DNA of 64,000 nt. Source: Gluconobacter frateurii. GTDB taxonomy: Bacteria > Pseudomonadota > Alphaproteobacteria > Acetobacterales > Acetobacteraceae. Below are positions 44,193 through 53,143 of this stretch, in pieces. The notes beneath the pieces were generated by a model, which had not been told where the DNA came from, did not search any database, and saw only the letters and a program-made list of their open reading frames with translations. The position numbers and the translations under genes are program-made. Location of the stretch: the NCBI RefSeq assembly GCF_002723955.1, contig NZ_BEWN01000002.1:434001-498000 (forward strand), written 5' to 3'. Position 1 is the stretch's first letter; each line of letters begins with the position of its first letter.

Positions 44193-44675
44193 ATGAATAC
44201 CAATAAGTATTTCGCCGCTTTCGCTGCCCTTGGTCTTGCATTCTCTGGCGCTGCTGTTGCCCAGACTGCACCACAGCCGGGTCAGCCGATTGTTCCTCCG
44301 GGAACTCAGGCCGTTATCACGCCAAACCACGTGCAAGCCGTTGGTGGCATCAATGGTGTTGCAACAGCTGCAACGCCAGGTACGCTGGGTGACAATGGCA
44401 TGCCTTCCATTGACAATGCACAGGCGGGCAACGTGGCAGGTCTGACGTCTTACTGCATCCACAAGAAGCTGTCGCTGGGTACGGCTCCGCGCTCTGCGTC
44501 CCGTAATCTGGCCAAGCGTCAGGACGTGCAGAACGACCAGTATTACTCCCTTGGCGGCCGTGGTCTTCTCCAGACCAGCAGTAACACGCCTTTCGACATT
44601 TCCACGCTGCCGAAGGACAAGCAGGTTCTGGTCTGCCGCGATCTCTTCAAGAAGGCCCAGAGCCTCGGCAACTGA
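44193..44675 (+). CDS. Small exported protein, DUF2501 (YjjA)-like
   Basis: This is a 160-residue protein with a signal peptide ending near AAVAQTA, a Pro/Gly/Ala-rich linker to about residue 75 and a conserved C-terminal domain. That domain has VAGLTSYCIHKKL, NDQYYSLGGRGLL and VLVCRDLFKKAQSL. The same order of Tyr-Cys, N-D-x-Y-Y-x-L-G-x-x-G and a late Cys-helix appears in the protein at 3227-3628, so they are probably paralogues. The family has no known function. GGAAAG precedes the ATG by eight bases. It ends at a strong terminator. Confidence 0.75.
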   Translation: MNTNKYFAAFAALGLAFSGAAVAQTAPQPGQPIVPPGTQAVITPNHVQAVGGINGVATAATPGTLGDNGMPSIDNAQAGNVAGLTSYCIHKKLSLGTAPRSASRNLAKRQDVQNDQYYSLGGRGLLQTSSNTPFDISTLPKDKQVLVCRDLFKKAQSLGN

Positions 44676-44700
44676 GACTTCTGCGTTTTCGTCCTGAAAA

Positions 44701-44731
44701 AGCCCCGGGGGTTATCCTCCGGGGCTTTTTG
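44701..44731. terminator. Bidirectional terminator
   Basis: AGCCCCGGGGG and CCTCCGGGGCT pair around TTAT, with an A tract on the left and five T on the right. It lies between convergent genes. Confidence 0.9.
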
Positions 44732-44742
44732 TGTTTCGGGTG

Positions 44743-45507
44743 TTAGCCGTTGCGGGCCTGCGCAGCGAAGGCATTTAGCTTGACCAATGTGTCGTCAAAC
44801 TGTCCGTTAGCTTCGGCAAATCGCAGGAAGCGCACACGTTCGACAAGGATTTCCGGTGGTGTGGGCTGCTGGGAAAGGAGTGCCATGACTTCATCGGAAA
44901 ATTCATCCAGAGGCTGATAGCCCGGACGTGTTTCCTGACCTGGCGTTAGTCCCGTCTGGACCGCAGGCGGGGCCAGTTCAATGACTTCGACTTTCCCTTT
45001 CAGGACTTCGCGAAGAGCGATCGTATAGGAATGGATCGCGGCCTTCGTGGCGTTGTAGGTTGGCGTGGTGGTCAACGGGACGAAGGCTAACCCGGATGTC
45101 ACGTTAATGATGACCGCATCCTGCTGCTTCACCAGATGATCGGTCAGAGCGTTGATGAGGCGGATCGGGCCGAGCAAATTCGTTGTGATCGTGGCTTCAG
45201 CATCCGTCAGATCATGGGCCTTGGTGAGATCTTCAAACCGCATGATCCCAGCGTTGTTGATGACGACATTCAGATCCGGATAGGCTTTCAGGAGACGATC
45301 CGAAAAATCGGCAATGCCTTCAGCACTCTCAATATCCAGCGTCAGGGCGTGCATATTGGGCCGGCCTGCAATGGCGCTCTCCAGAGCATCTTTCCGTCGT
45401 CCGGCGACAATGACTGTATTGCCAGCTTCATGCAGCCGATGCGCAAGGGCCTGCCCTATGCCCGAGCCGCCGCCCGTCATCAGGATTGTGTTTCCAGTCA
45501 GTTTCAT
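44743..45507 (-). CDS. SDR-family oxidoreductase (DltE-like)
   Basis: This is a 254-residue short-chain dehydrogenase with cofactor motif MTGGGSGIGQALAHRL, then VVINNAGIM, Ser in NVTSG and the catalytic Tyr-x3-Lys in TYNATKAAI. Arg-Arg after the second strand (VAGRRKD) suggests NADP. It matches the DltE-like branch often found with HxlR regulators. It is divergent from the HxlR gene at 45612 with about 100 bases between, the usual regulator-target arrangement. The substrate is unknown. Confidence 0.9.
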   Translation of the reverse strand: MKLTGNTILMTGGGSGIGQALAHRLHEAGNTVIVAGRRKDALESAIAGRPNMHALTLDIESAEGIADFSDRLLKAYPDLNVVINNAGIMRFEDLTKAHDLTDAEATITTNLLGPIRLINALTDHLVKQQDAVIINVTSGLAFVPLTTTPTYNATKAAIHSYTIALREVLKGKVEVIELAPPAVQTGLTPGQETRPGYQPLDEFSDEVMALLSQQPTPPEILVERVRFLRFAEANGQFDDTLVKLNAFAAQARNG

Positions 45508-45611
45508 CGGAGTTGCTCCATCTTGAATTGGAACACTCTATCTAGCGGGCTATCGTCGATCCGGAAGAAGGCACCCCAAAGATTTATACGCACCAAAAGG
45601 AGAGTGACCCC

Positions 45612-46031
45612 ATGACGGATAATCCCTATGAGGCGTCTCCCGAACGCCGGGCCGAACGGCTGGCAGAGACAGCACCTACGGAATGTGACGTGCGTGTTGA
45701 GCGACTGGTGACGGAACTGATCGGGCGTGTGGCTGACAAATGGACGATGATCATTCTGGAAGTGCTGGAAGAGCACAAGGAACTGCGCTTCACGGAACTG
45801 GCGCGGAAAGTGGAGGGTATCAGCCAGAAAATGCTGACGCAGACGCTCCGTCACATGGAGCGCGACGGCATGGTCACCCGAACCATTCATCCCGTTATTC
45901 CGCCACGCGTGGACTATCGCCTCACACCGCTGGGTCTGAGTCTGGGGGCAGCATTTTGTGGTGTCTGGATCTGGGCGGAGAAAAACCTGACGGAAGTGGA
46001 AGCCGCGCGCACGGCCTTTGATGCCAGATAA
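45612..46031 (+). CDS. HxlR-family transcriptional regulator
   Basis: This is a 139-residue winged-helix regulator. The segment RVADKWTMIILEVL is followed by LRFTELARKVEGISQKMLTQ (recognition helix region), LRHMERDGMVTRTIHP and the wing VDYRLTPLGLSL. HxlR proteins often sense electrophiles or redox state through an N-terminal Cys; one Cys is present in TECDVRVE. It probably controls the divergent SDR gene and itself. AGGAG lies ten bases before the ATG. It ends at a hairpin shared with opgH. Confidence 0.9.
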   Translation: MTDNPYEASPERRAERLAETAPTECDVRVERLVTELIGRVADKWTMIILEVLEEHKELRFTELARKVEGISQKMLTQTLRHMERDGMVTRTIHPVIPPRVDYRLTPLGLSLGAAFCGVWIWAEKNLTEVEAARTAFDAR

Positions 46032-46033
46032 AA

Positions 46034-46065
46034 TCCATGCCTGACTCTATTCTGTCAGGCATGGA
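46034..46065. terminator. Hairpin between convergent genes
   Basis: The perfect 12-bp stem TCCATGCCTGAC/GTCAGGCATGGA has an 8-base loop, six bases before the opgH stop. It lacks a long T tract. Confidence 0.6.
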
Positions 46066-46071
46066 ATGAGT

Positions 46072-48246
46072 TTACTCGGGCAGGTTTTCGAGCAGGGCCA
46101 CACCTTCGGCAGATCCGAGGACAGCGGCTTTTTCCTGACGGTTCAGTTTGGAAAGAGCGGTTCTAAGAGACGGGGCTTCCTTAAGCTTAACCAGACCAAC
46201 TAGCAGGTGCGCGTCAATCGCGCTCCCCGGTTTGCGTGCCGGAGGGAGCGCACCGAGATGCGCATCGAGCAGGGTGCGATCCGTGCGAAGCAGCGCAAAG
46301 GCTTCGCTGGGCGGCTGATGCGGTCCGTGCATGGCTTCAGTTCGCAGGCGATCATTTTCTGCCGCTAGGCGTAAAATTGGCGGGGGTGCCGTTTCTTCCT
46401 CGATCAGCAGCAGTCCGGCCTTGCGTAACCCAAGGCCCACATCGCGGCTCGCCGTCAAAGCAGCAAGCGGAATGGCTAGAACCAGCCCGAGCAGTACGGG
46501 CGTCATCCATAAGAACAGCGCCTGTGAGACAGACCACGCAGCCGCAGCCAGAAGAATCCCGAAGACCGTGTAAACCCAGTAGCCACGTGCAACTTCCCGC
46601 AGGGAAACCCGGCCATCTTCACGGTTCTGGGCATTCCAGCCCGAATCCCGGCCCAGCAGGATGGAAATCACACCAGATGTCTGGATCAGCATGGCGATCG
46701 GGGCAATCAGGCCGCCAATCAGCGTTTCCAGAATGATGGACAGGAACAGCCGTATGGCGCCGCCCGAACCGCGCAGAGCCGCACGATCAAACAGCATGGC
46801 GATGAAGGCTAATCCCTTGGGGGCCAGCAGGATGCCCATCGTGCCGATGAACACGAACTTTGCCTGTACAGGATCAACCCGTGGCCAGTGCGGATAAAGC
46901 GTTGGCTTGGTGCCGAAATATTCCGGATGATAGAAATGCGACTGAAGGGAAATCAGGATTCCGAACAGCAGGAACAGCAGCCACAGCGGGGACATGATGT
47001 ACGAGCCAATGCCCGTGAGCATATGTGTGCGGCTGACCCAGTGCAGGCCCTTTGTTCCAAGGATCTTGGCGTGCTGGAGATTGCCCTGACACCAGCGGCG
47101 GTCACGGATGGCGACGTCCGTTAGCGACGGTGGGCTTTCTTCGTATGAGCCGAATAGTCCGGGCACCATGTGAATGGCCCAGCCACCACGGCGCATCAGA
47201 GCCGCTTCGACGAAGTCATGGCTCAGGATGTGGCCGCCGAAGGGCGGACGGCCCTTCAGGTGTGGAAGGCCAGCCTGTTCAGCAAAGGCGCGGGTACGGA
47301 TGACGGCGTTATGACCCCAGTAATTGCCTTCCGAGCCATGCCACCACGCAATGCCATGTGCGATGAGCGGACCATAAACACGCCCGGCAAACTGCTGCAT
47401 TCGCGCGAAAAGCGTGCGGCCACCAACAATCACCGGAAGTGTCTGGATCAGGCCGACACCTTCGTGGTTTTCCATGGCGGATACGACGCGGACGATCAGG
47501 CTGCCATCCATGACGCTGTCAGCATCGAGCGTCAGCATCTGCTGGTAAGAGCCACCAAAACGCGTCACCCAGTCATGCAGGTTTCCGGCCTTGCGGTCCG
47601 TGTTCTGGTGTCGGCGGCGATAGAAAATACGCTGATTATCTCGAGTGGCCTGACGAAGCGCCAGAAAAGCCCGCTCTTCCTGAAGCCAGACATCCGGGTT
47701 GGTTGTGTCTGACAGGATGAAGAAGTCAAATGCGTCGATCTGGCCCGTTGCCAGTATGCTGTCGTAGATAGCCTTCAACCCTGCAAGAACCCGTGTCGGG
47801 TCCTCATTGTAGGTCGGCATCAGAACGGCTGTTCTGGCCTTCAGCTGCGGCAATGCGCCGGTGCGCTGGATACCAAGGCCCAGTCCGCCCCGACAGATCA
47901 GGGATGCAAAGCCGCCAAGACTGGATGTAAAGGACAGTGCAATCCAGAACCCGAGAATGGCAAACAGAACCAGTACAATCACGCCAAGCGTCGAAACGCC
48001 TAACGAGTTGAAGACCTGGTTGATTTTGTAAACGCCAAAGCCCGTCAGCAGAATGGCCGTGCCAAACACGAATAGCCGCCGCAGCCAGAGCAGCTTTGGC
48101 GTTGTGTCCAGAATACGAAAGGGGCGCCCGTGACGATCCGGCTGCTGATGGAGGTTCTGAGGCTCCATCTTGAGTGGAGCCTCATGGGGAAGAAAAGGGG
48201 CTTCGGACGGGAAAAAATCTGTCACGGCGTCCAACGATACATCCAT
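46072..48246 (-). CDS. opgH: Periplasmic glucan glucosyltransferase OpgH (MdoH)
   Basis: This is a 724-residue inner-membrane GT2 enzyme that polymerises glucose from UDP-glucose into osmoregulated periplasmic glucan. Two N-terminal helices (LFVFGTAILLTGFGVYKI onward) precede the cytosolic catalytic domain, with MPTYNEDP, DADSVMDG (about 241) and the product-site DRRWCQGNLQH (about 382, a Q/R-x-x-R-W equivalent). Six or so helices follow. It is shorter than E. coli OpgH (847). The start lies inside the opgG 3' end, a 25-base overlap, so translation is coupled; a later ATG (protein MEPQNL) is possible. Confidence 0.92.
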   Translation of the reverse strand: MDVSLDAVTDFFPSEAPFLPHEAPLKMEPQNLHQQPDRHGRPFRILDTTPKLLWLRRLFVFGTAILLTGFGVYKINQVFNSLGVSTLGVIVLVLFAILGFWIALSFTSSLGGFASLICRGGLGLGIQRTGALPQLKARTAVLMPTYNEDPTRVLAGLKAIYDSILATGQIDAFDFFILSDTTNPDVWLQEERAFLALRQATRDNQRIFYRRRHQNTDRKAGNLHDWVTRFGGSYQQMLTLDADSVMDGSLIVRVVSAMENHEGVGLIQTLPVIVGGRTLFARMQQFAGRVYGPLIAHGIAWWHGSEGNYWGHNAVIRTRAFAEQAGLPHLKGRPPFGGHILSHDFVEAALMRRGGWAIHMVPGLFGSYEESPPSLTDVAIRDRRWCQGNLQHAKILGTKGLHWVSRTHMLTGIGSYIMSPLWLLFLLFGILISLQSHFYHPEYFGTKPTLYPHWPRVDPVQAKFVFIGTMGILLAPKGLAFIAMLFDRAALRGSGGAIRLFLSIILETLIGGLIAPIAMLIQTSGVISILLGRDSGWNAQNREDGRVSLREVARGYWVYTVFGILLAAAAWSVSQALFLWMTPVLLGLVLAIPLAALTASRDVGLGLRKAGLLLIEEETAPPPILRLAAENDRLRTEAMHGPHQPPSEAFALLRTDRTLLDAHLGALPPARKPGSAIDAHLLVGLVKLKEAPSLRTALSKLNRQEKAAVLGSAEGVALLENLPE

Positions 48247-49769
48247 TTTTCAGAAATCGGGCCCTGATCGTTTGCAAGCTGGGCCTGAAGTTCGGAGGCT
48301 TTGGCGTCTCCTGGCACAAACTCAAATGTTGTGCGCCAACCCTTGATATTCGGGTTGGGCTCCACGACGACATTGCGGATTGTGCCGGGCGTGCTCTGTG
48401 AAATCAGGTGGAAATGCGCGTCCGGCGGCAGGTTCTGGAACGGCGCTCCCGTGAAGTCGATCACGAACATGCGGGCATCGGCATGATCCGTCACACCGCC
48501 AATGCGGGTGCCGCCTACGCGGGCTAGTGACGTTGGCCATGGCGTGTCCCAGCCCCAGTACATGCGGTAGGTAAAGCTGTATTCCTGCCCTGCTTTGAGC
48601 GGCGCTTTCGGGCGCCAGAACGACACGATGTTGTCGTTGACCTCATTGGGCGTCGGAATTTCCACCAGATCAACAGCGCCGTCGCCCCAGTTTCCAATCG
48701 GCTCGATCCATAAGGACGGGCGCTTCTCGTAGTTGAGGGCCAGATCCTCATAGTCGTGGAACGAACGCTTGCGCTGCATCAGGCCAAAGCCATGTGGGCT
48801 ACTGTCCTGAAAGGCGGAAAACTGGAGGTCTGTCGGGTTGACCAGCGGACGATAGAGCTGCTGTCCCGAGCCGGTCCAGACCTGAAGGGCTTCGCTATCA
48901 TGGGCTGCCGGGCGCCAGTCATCGACGTGGTTGTGCTCGTTGGCATCAAAATAGAACATGCCGGTTAGTGGCGCGATGCCAGACTCGGTAATGTCCTGTC
49001 TTGGGAAAAACGATGACTGAACATCGAAAACAGTCGTATCGCCCGGGCGGATCGTGAAACGGAATGCGCCGGTCACGGATGGACTGTCGAGAAGCGCATG
49101 AATTACGACGGATTCAACACCCGGCTCAGGCTTTTCCAGCCAGAATTCGCGGAAAAGGGCAAATTCTTCGCCTTTGGCGTTGCCCGTACCATTCGCGAAG
49201 CCGCGGGCTGAAAGGCCGTAATTCTGGCCTTTTGCGACAGCACGGAAGTAGGAAGCACCGAGGAAAACTGCGCACTCCTCCATCACACCCGGTGTGTTGA
49301 TGGCATAGCGCAGACGTAGACCGGCAAATCCCAGATCATCCGTCACGCGCAGCATTGAGTTGGCGTAGGTGAAAAGATCCGGATCATAGGCAATGGGGGT
49401 TGATTGACCCCCAATGACTTCATTCATCCCGATCCGGGGCTTGTAGAGAAAGCCGCGTGGAAAAAATTCGACTTCGAAAGCCAGATTCTGGCCATGCCAC
49501 AGGGCGCGGTCAGGATTGAACGCGATGCCACGGAACTGATCGAAATCGAGATTGGCGATTGCGGAGGGTAGACTCTGGGGGGGAGGGGCGTAGGGCGATC
49601 TGGAAAGTTTTTCTGCAATAGCGCGAACGGTCCCGTTATCAAACGGAACAGTTTTCGGAGCCTGCTTGGCGGCAGGCGGCGCGGACTGAGCATAAGCCAT
49701 ACGACCGGAAGCACCCATAAGGGACATTCCCGCTCCAAGCTTTACCAGATCACGACGCAGGATACTCAT
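48222..49769 (-). CDS. opgG: Glucan biosynthesis protein OpgG/OpgD with twin-arginine signal
   Basis: This is a 515-residue periplasmic protein. The N-terminus MSILRRDLVKLGAGMSLMG carries a twin-arginine export motif, like E. coli OpgD. The mature sequence is closer to OpgG: LGASYFRAVAKGQNYGLSARG, ALLDSPSVTGAFRF and VIDFTGAPFQNLP. OpgG/OpgD proteins act on the nascent beta-glucan, shaping or branching it, in partnership with OpgH. The ATG at 49769 has AGGGA six bases upstream. It is the first gene of an opgG-opgH operon. The symbol is given for sequence resemblance; opgD is possible. Confidence 0.9.
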   Translation of the reverse strand: MSILRRDLVKLGAGMSLMGASGRMAYAQSAPPAAKQAPKTVPFDNGTVRAIAEKLSRSPYAPPPQSLPSAIANLDFDQFRGIAFNPDRALWHGQNLAFEVEFFPRGFLYKPRIGMNEVIGGQSTPIAYDPDLFTYANSMLRVTDDLGFAGLRLRYAINTPGVMEECAVFLGASYFRAVAKGQNYGLSARGFANGTGNAKGEEFALFREFWLEKPEPGVESVVIHALLDSPSVTGAFRFTIRPGDTTVFDVQSSFFPRQDITESGIAPLTGMFYFDANEHNHVDDWRPAAHDSEALQVWTGSGQQLYRPLVNPTDLQFSAFQDSSPHGFGLMQRKRSFHDYEDLALNYEKRPSLWIEPIGNWGDGAVDLVEIPTPNEVNDNIVSFWRPKAPLKAGQEYSFTYRMYWGWDTPWPTSLARVGGTRIGGVTDHADARMFVIDFTGAPFQNLPPDAHFHLISQSTPGTIRNVVVEPNPNIKGWRTTFEFVPGDAKASELQAQLANDQGPISEKWMYRWTP

Positions 49770-49934
49770 ACTTTTCCCTACAGTCCCAGTTTCTACCGAA
49801 CTCCCGAAATCGGAGTGGTGATTGCCCACCGATACGCCGGATGCAGTTCGTTGCGAAGAGACGTTCTATGATTGCAGAGTTATTTCACAAGGGCTGGACA
49901 TGTCCTTTTCATGGCAGAGGCCAAAAATGACACA

Positions 49935-50585
49935 TCATTGTGAACTCTGTTGCTGACAGACATGAAGAGGTGGAACGCTTTCGGATATTTCGGAAACAAC
50001 CGTTTCGTTTATTTGCTCAAGCTGAGGAACGCTGAACAGTATCCGCACGTTCCCGAACCTTGCAATATCCCGCGCATTTCCCGGATTTTCAGGACCGCTG
50101 AGCACCACCCCAAGAACCGGAATGCCGCGTTTGCGCAGGGCTTCCAGACTCAGAAGAGTATGGTTGATCGTGCCCAGCCCGCTCCGGGCAACCAGAACGA
50201 CCGGTAGATCCATCTGCTGAACCAGATCAATCATCAGCATATCCTCACGGATTGGTACCATCAGGCCGCCCGCACCTTCGACCACAAGGGGTGAGGGTAC
50301 GGCTGGAAGCACCAGGCGCCCCGGATTGATGGTCATGCCTTCCAGACTGGCGGCGGCCAGAGGCGCCAGTGGGGCTTTCAGACCGTAAGCCGGGGAAATG
50401 ATGCGATCGGGAGTTAGTCCGGCGAGGGTGCGGACAGTTGGCGTGTCTCCTGCTTCATCGGCCAGCCCAGTCTGAAGCGGTTTCCAGTAGGTGGCGTTCC
50501 AAGCTTTCGTCAGGATTGCGCTGACGAGCGTCTTGCCGATTTCCGTGTCCGTTCCAGTGACGAACACGCCGCGAAAACTGCTCAT
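49935..50585 (-). CDS. bioD: Dethiobiotin synthetase BioD
   Basis: This is a 216-residue enzyme that closes the ureido ring of dethiobiotin from diaminopelargonate, CO2 and ATP. The P-loop is VTGTDTEIGKTLVS; WKPLQTG binds substrate and VVEGAGGLMVPI is the conserved switch region. It is the last gene of the bioA-F-H-C-D operon and overlaps bioC by four bases. The start (MSSFRGVFVTGTD) is fixed by the family N-terminus. Confidence 0.94.
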   Translation of the reverse strand: MSSFRGVFVTGTDTEIGKTLVSAILTKAWNATYWKPLQTGLADEAGDTPTVRTLAGLTPDRIISPAYGLKAPLAPLAAASLEGMTINPGRLVLPAVPSPLVVEGAGGLMVPIREDMLMIDLVQQMDLPVVLVARSGLGTINHTLLSLEALRKRGIPVLGVVLSGPENPGNARDIARFGNVRILFSVPQLEQINETVVSEISESVPPLHVCQQQSSQ

Positions 50586-51349
50586 GGAGTGTCCTTCCTG
50601 AAAATTCCGAGACCAACCCTGTAGGTCACAGTCTGATGGTGCCTGTCAAAGTGCCGCATGGCCCGGCGCAGGGCGCCAAGACCTGCCGGAGGACTGCCAG
50701 ACTGAGGCAGGGAGGCCCCAATCTGGCGCAGTCTGTTCAGGAAAACGCGCGCACTCGGGACGGGATCATGAAGGGTCATGACCTCCCAGGTTCCAGAGCC
50801 GCCCCGTGGCCATTCCTGCTGAAGAGCTACTGTGTCCGTATAATGGGGGACGCCGCACGGGGCGTCCTCCTGCTCGCAGGACGATCGCCATTCTCCAAGG
50901 CTTCCGGGCAGAAGCGTCGAGAGCATAAGAGAGCCGCCGGGTGCAAGTCTCTGGCATAGACGCTGAAGGGCAGCCCCGCGGTCTTCAAACCACTGGAAGC
51001 AGAGGCTGGAAGCGACCAGATCAAAAGGGCCGTCCACGTCGGGATGTTCGCCATCCATGACATGGAACGTGACAGGCCGGTCTGTCAGGCGTTCCTGTGC
51101 TCGGGCGATCATGCCGGGCGCCAGATCCGTAGCGATCAGAGCGCTGTCAGGAAAGGCAGCAGAGAGTTGTTCGGTCAGAAAGCCTGTGCCGCAGCCAAAT
51201 TCCAAAATCCGTGCCGGGTGTGAAAGTGCCAGTTCTTTGCGGATATGATCGGCCAGAAGCCCGGCACAGCGATGCTGAATATCTGCCGCCGTATCGTAGT
51301 CCTGCGCCGCGTTGAACCGTTGAGCAATCTGGTGCTTGCGCTCATCCAT
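50582..51349 (-). CDS. bioC: Malonyl-ACP O-methyltransferase BioC
   Basis: This is a 255-residue SAM-dependent methyltransferase. RFNAAQDYDTAADIQH opens the family, ARILEFGCGTGFLTEQL is SAM motif I, and ASSLCFQWFEDRGAAL corresponds to the BioC N-x-A-x-Q-W segment. BioC methylates malonyl-ACP so that fatty-acid enzymes can build the pimeloyl moiety of biotin. It lies between the BioH-like hydrolase gene (8-base overlap) and bioD (4-base overlap), supporting the role. Confidence 0.9.
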   Translation of the reverse strand: MDERKHQIAQRFNAAQDYDTAADIQHRCAGLLADHIRKELALSHPARILEFGCGTGFLTEQLSAAFPDSALIATDLAPGMIARAQERLTDRPVTFHVMDGEHPDVDGPFDLVASSLCFQWFEDRGAALQRLCQRLAPGGSLMLSTLLPGSLGEWRSSCEQEDAPCGVPHYTDTVALQQEWPRGGSGTWEVMTLHDPVPSARVFLNRLRQIGASLPQSGSPPAGLGALRRAMRHFDRHHQTVTYRVGLGIFRKDTP

Positions 51350-51968
51350 GGCGTATCGACCATTGTCGGATAAAGCTGGCGCAAAGAGCAGGTTCCGTCA
51401 GAGGCAGAAGATGGCCGCCATCCACAATCGATCCGGGGCTGGCAAAGCCGAGCCGGGCTGGTGGGAACGGATCTGACTGCCCTGTCATCCAGTGCAGGCG
51501 GTCGCCCCATCTGGCGGCCTGCTCCCGTGCGTCGTCCAGCAGCAGTTTTTCCAGTCCGACATCAAGGCGTTCCATCACGGCAGGACCGGGGAGTGGCTCA
51601 TCCGTGCCACACCGCTTGCGGAAGTCGGTCAGAACGGCTTCTGGTGACTTTTGAAGCTGGCGTCTCATCCGTTCCAGAACGCGGACGGGAACACCGTCTG
51701 GAAAGTCGGCGGCAGCGGAGAAACGGGCAAATCCGTTGAAAAGGACAAGACCTTCGCACCCCGGAAGATCCTGACACAGCAGGGAAAGACTGCCTGCTGA
51801 ATGCCCGATGGCGAGATAAGGCGTTTGGGGAAAAAGTGGGCGGGATGGAACGCCGAAATAGCCAGCGTCCACGACGGAGGCTTCGACACCCGCCAAGTGG
51901 CCCAGCATGGGGGTCCAGAACGACGCATCAAACCCCCAACCATGCATGAGGTACAGGGGAAGGGTCAT
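51342..51968 (-). CDS. BioH-like alpha/beta hydrolase in the biotin operon
   Basis: This is a 208-residue hydrolase without a signal peptide. LYLMHGWGFDASFW resembles the oxyanion loop of BioH. The nucleophile is in AIGHSAGSLS (Ser near 57), the acid probably in MTGQSDPF and the His in VDGGHLLPLTEP. In the biotin pathway it would cleave pimeloyl-ACP methyl ester, ending chain elongation. It is shorter than E. coli BioH (256), mostly in the lid region, so it may be a distinct isofunctional type. It overlaps bioF by four bases and bioC by eight. Confidence 0.8.
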   Translation of the reverse strand: MTLPLYLMHGWGFDASFWTPMLGHLAGVEASVVDAGYFGVPSRPLFPQTPYLAIGHSAGSLSLLCQDLPGCEGLVLFNGFARFSAAADFPDGVPVRVLERMRRQLQKSPEAVLTDFRKRCGTDEPLPGPAVMERLDVGLEKLLLDDAREQAARWGDRLHWMTGQSDPFPPARLGFASPGSIVDGGHLLPLTEPALCASFIRQWSIRHG

Positions 51969-53143
51969 TGCTCGTTTCCGGCCAGTCGAATGATGGCTTC
52001 GGCCAGACGCATGATATCGGCATCCTGAAGGCCGGCATGTAGGGCAATCCGCAAACGTGCTGTTCCAGGGGGAACGGCGGGTGGACGGATGGCGACGGTC
52101 AGGAACCCTTCACGCTCCAGAGCTGTCGCAACATCCAGCGCACGTTGAGCTTCTCCGATCAGAACAGGGACGATCTGGGTTGTGGAGTCGGCAGTATCAA
52201 ACCCGGCATCGTTCAGGATGGTCCGCAACGTCTCGGCCTGTCCCAGCAGGGTTTTCCGTTCTGCGTCCATGTCGGGAATGACGTCCAGTGCAGCATCTAT
52301 GGCTCCGAGAACCCCCGGAGGGAGCGCCGTACTGTAGATGAACCCTGACGCGTGATTGATGAGATAGTCGCAGAGCAGTCGGGAGCCGGCGATATAGGCG
52401 CCCATTCCGCCGAGTGCCTTGCTGCACGTGCCCATGGTCAGATCTGCCAGACCGCCCGAAAGACCCTGTCCATGAGGCCCTAGAACGCCGGTCGCATGGG
52501 CTTCGTCAACATACAGGAATGTGTCGTAACGGTCTGCCAGCGTTCGAAGGGCTGGGACGTCGGCGCGGTCTCCATCCATGGAGAACACGCTTTCCGTCAC
52601 GATCATTCGCAAGCGGGGTGTGGCGGCTTCGCGTTTGAGCAGTGTTTCCAGATGGGCAAGGTCATTGTGACGGAACCGGACCTGCCGAACGCCTGCTGCG
52701 GCGCATCCATGATGCAGGCTGGCATGGTTCAGCCTATCCGAAAACACGATCATCGGATGGCCGGTCTGGGCCACCGAAAGGGCGCAGAGTGCCGGAACGA
52801 CTGAGGCATTGGCCTGCCAGCCTGATGCAAACAGGAGCGCCGCGTCACAGTGCTTGAATCGGGCCAGTTTTTCTTCGACAGCCTGATGCAGGTCCAGCGT
52901 GCCACTGACCAGGCGGGAAGCCCGTGCGCCGGTTCCATACCGGAGAGCCCAATCTGCAGCCCTTTCCCGCAACAGGGGATGATCCGCAAGACCCAGATAA
53001 TCGTTGGAGGAAACGTCGACCAGGCGTCGCCCATCGCGCAGGATAGCTCCTGCCTCGCGGGTGACGGGACGTAGAACCCGCCGCGTTCCGGCAGCCTCTC
53101 GTTTCTTAAGGGCCGCAGCGAAATGGGCGTCAAACAGAGTCAT
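51965..53143 (-). CDS. bioF: 8-amino-7-oxononanoate synthase BioF
   Basis: This is a 392-residue PLP enzyme that condenses pimeloyl-ACP with alanine. SSNDYLGLADHPLL and GTGARASRLVSGTLDLH are family segments, VDEAHATGVLGPHGQG is the PLP/substrate region, and the Schiff-base Lys lies in GTCSKALGGMGAY. It overlaps bioA and the BioH-like gene by four bases each (ATGA), so the whole operon is translationally coupled. Confidence 0.95.
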   Translation of the reverse strand: MTLFDAHFAAALKKREAAGTRRVLRPVTREAGAILRDGRRLVDVSSNDYLGLADHPLLRERAADWALRYGTGARASRLVSGTLDLHQAVEEKLARFKHCDAALLFASGWQANASVVPALCALSVAQTGHPMIVFSDRLNHASLHHGCAAAGVRQVRFRHNDLAHLETLLKREAATPRLRMIVTESVFSMDGDRADVPALRTLADRYDTFLYVDEAHATGVLGPHGQGLSGGLADLTMGTCSKALGGMGAYIAGSRLLCDYLINHASGFIYSTALPPGVLGAIDAALDVIPDMDAERKTLLGQAETLRTILNDAGFDTADSTTQIVPVLIGEAQRALDVATALEREGFLTVAIRPPAVPPGTARLRIALHAGLQDADIMRLAEAIIRLAGNEQ

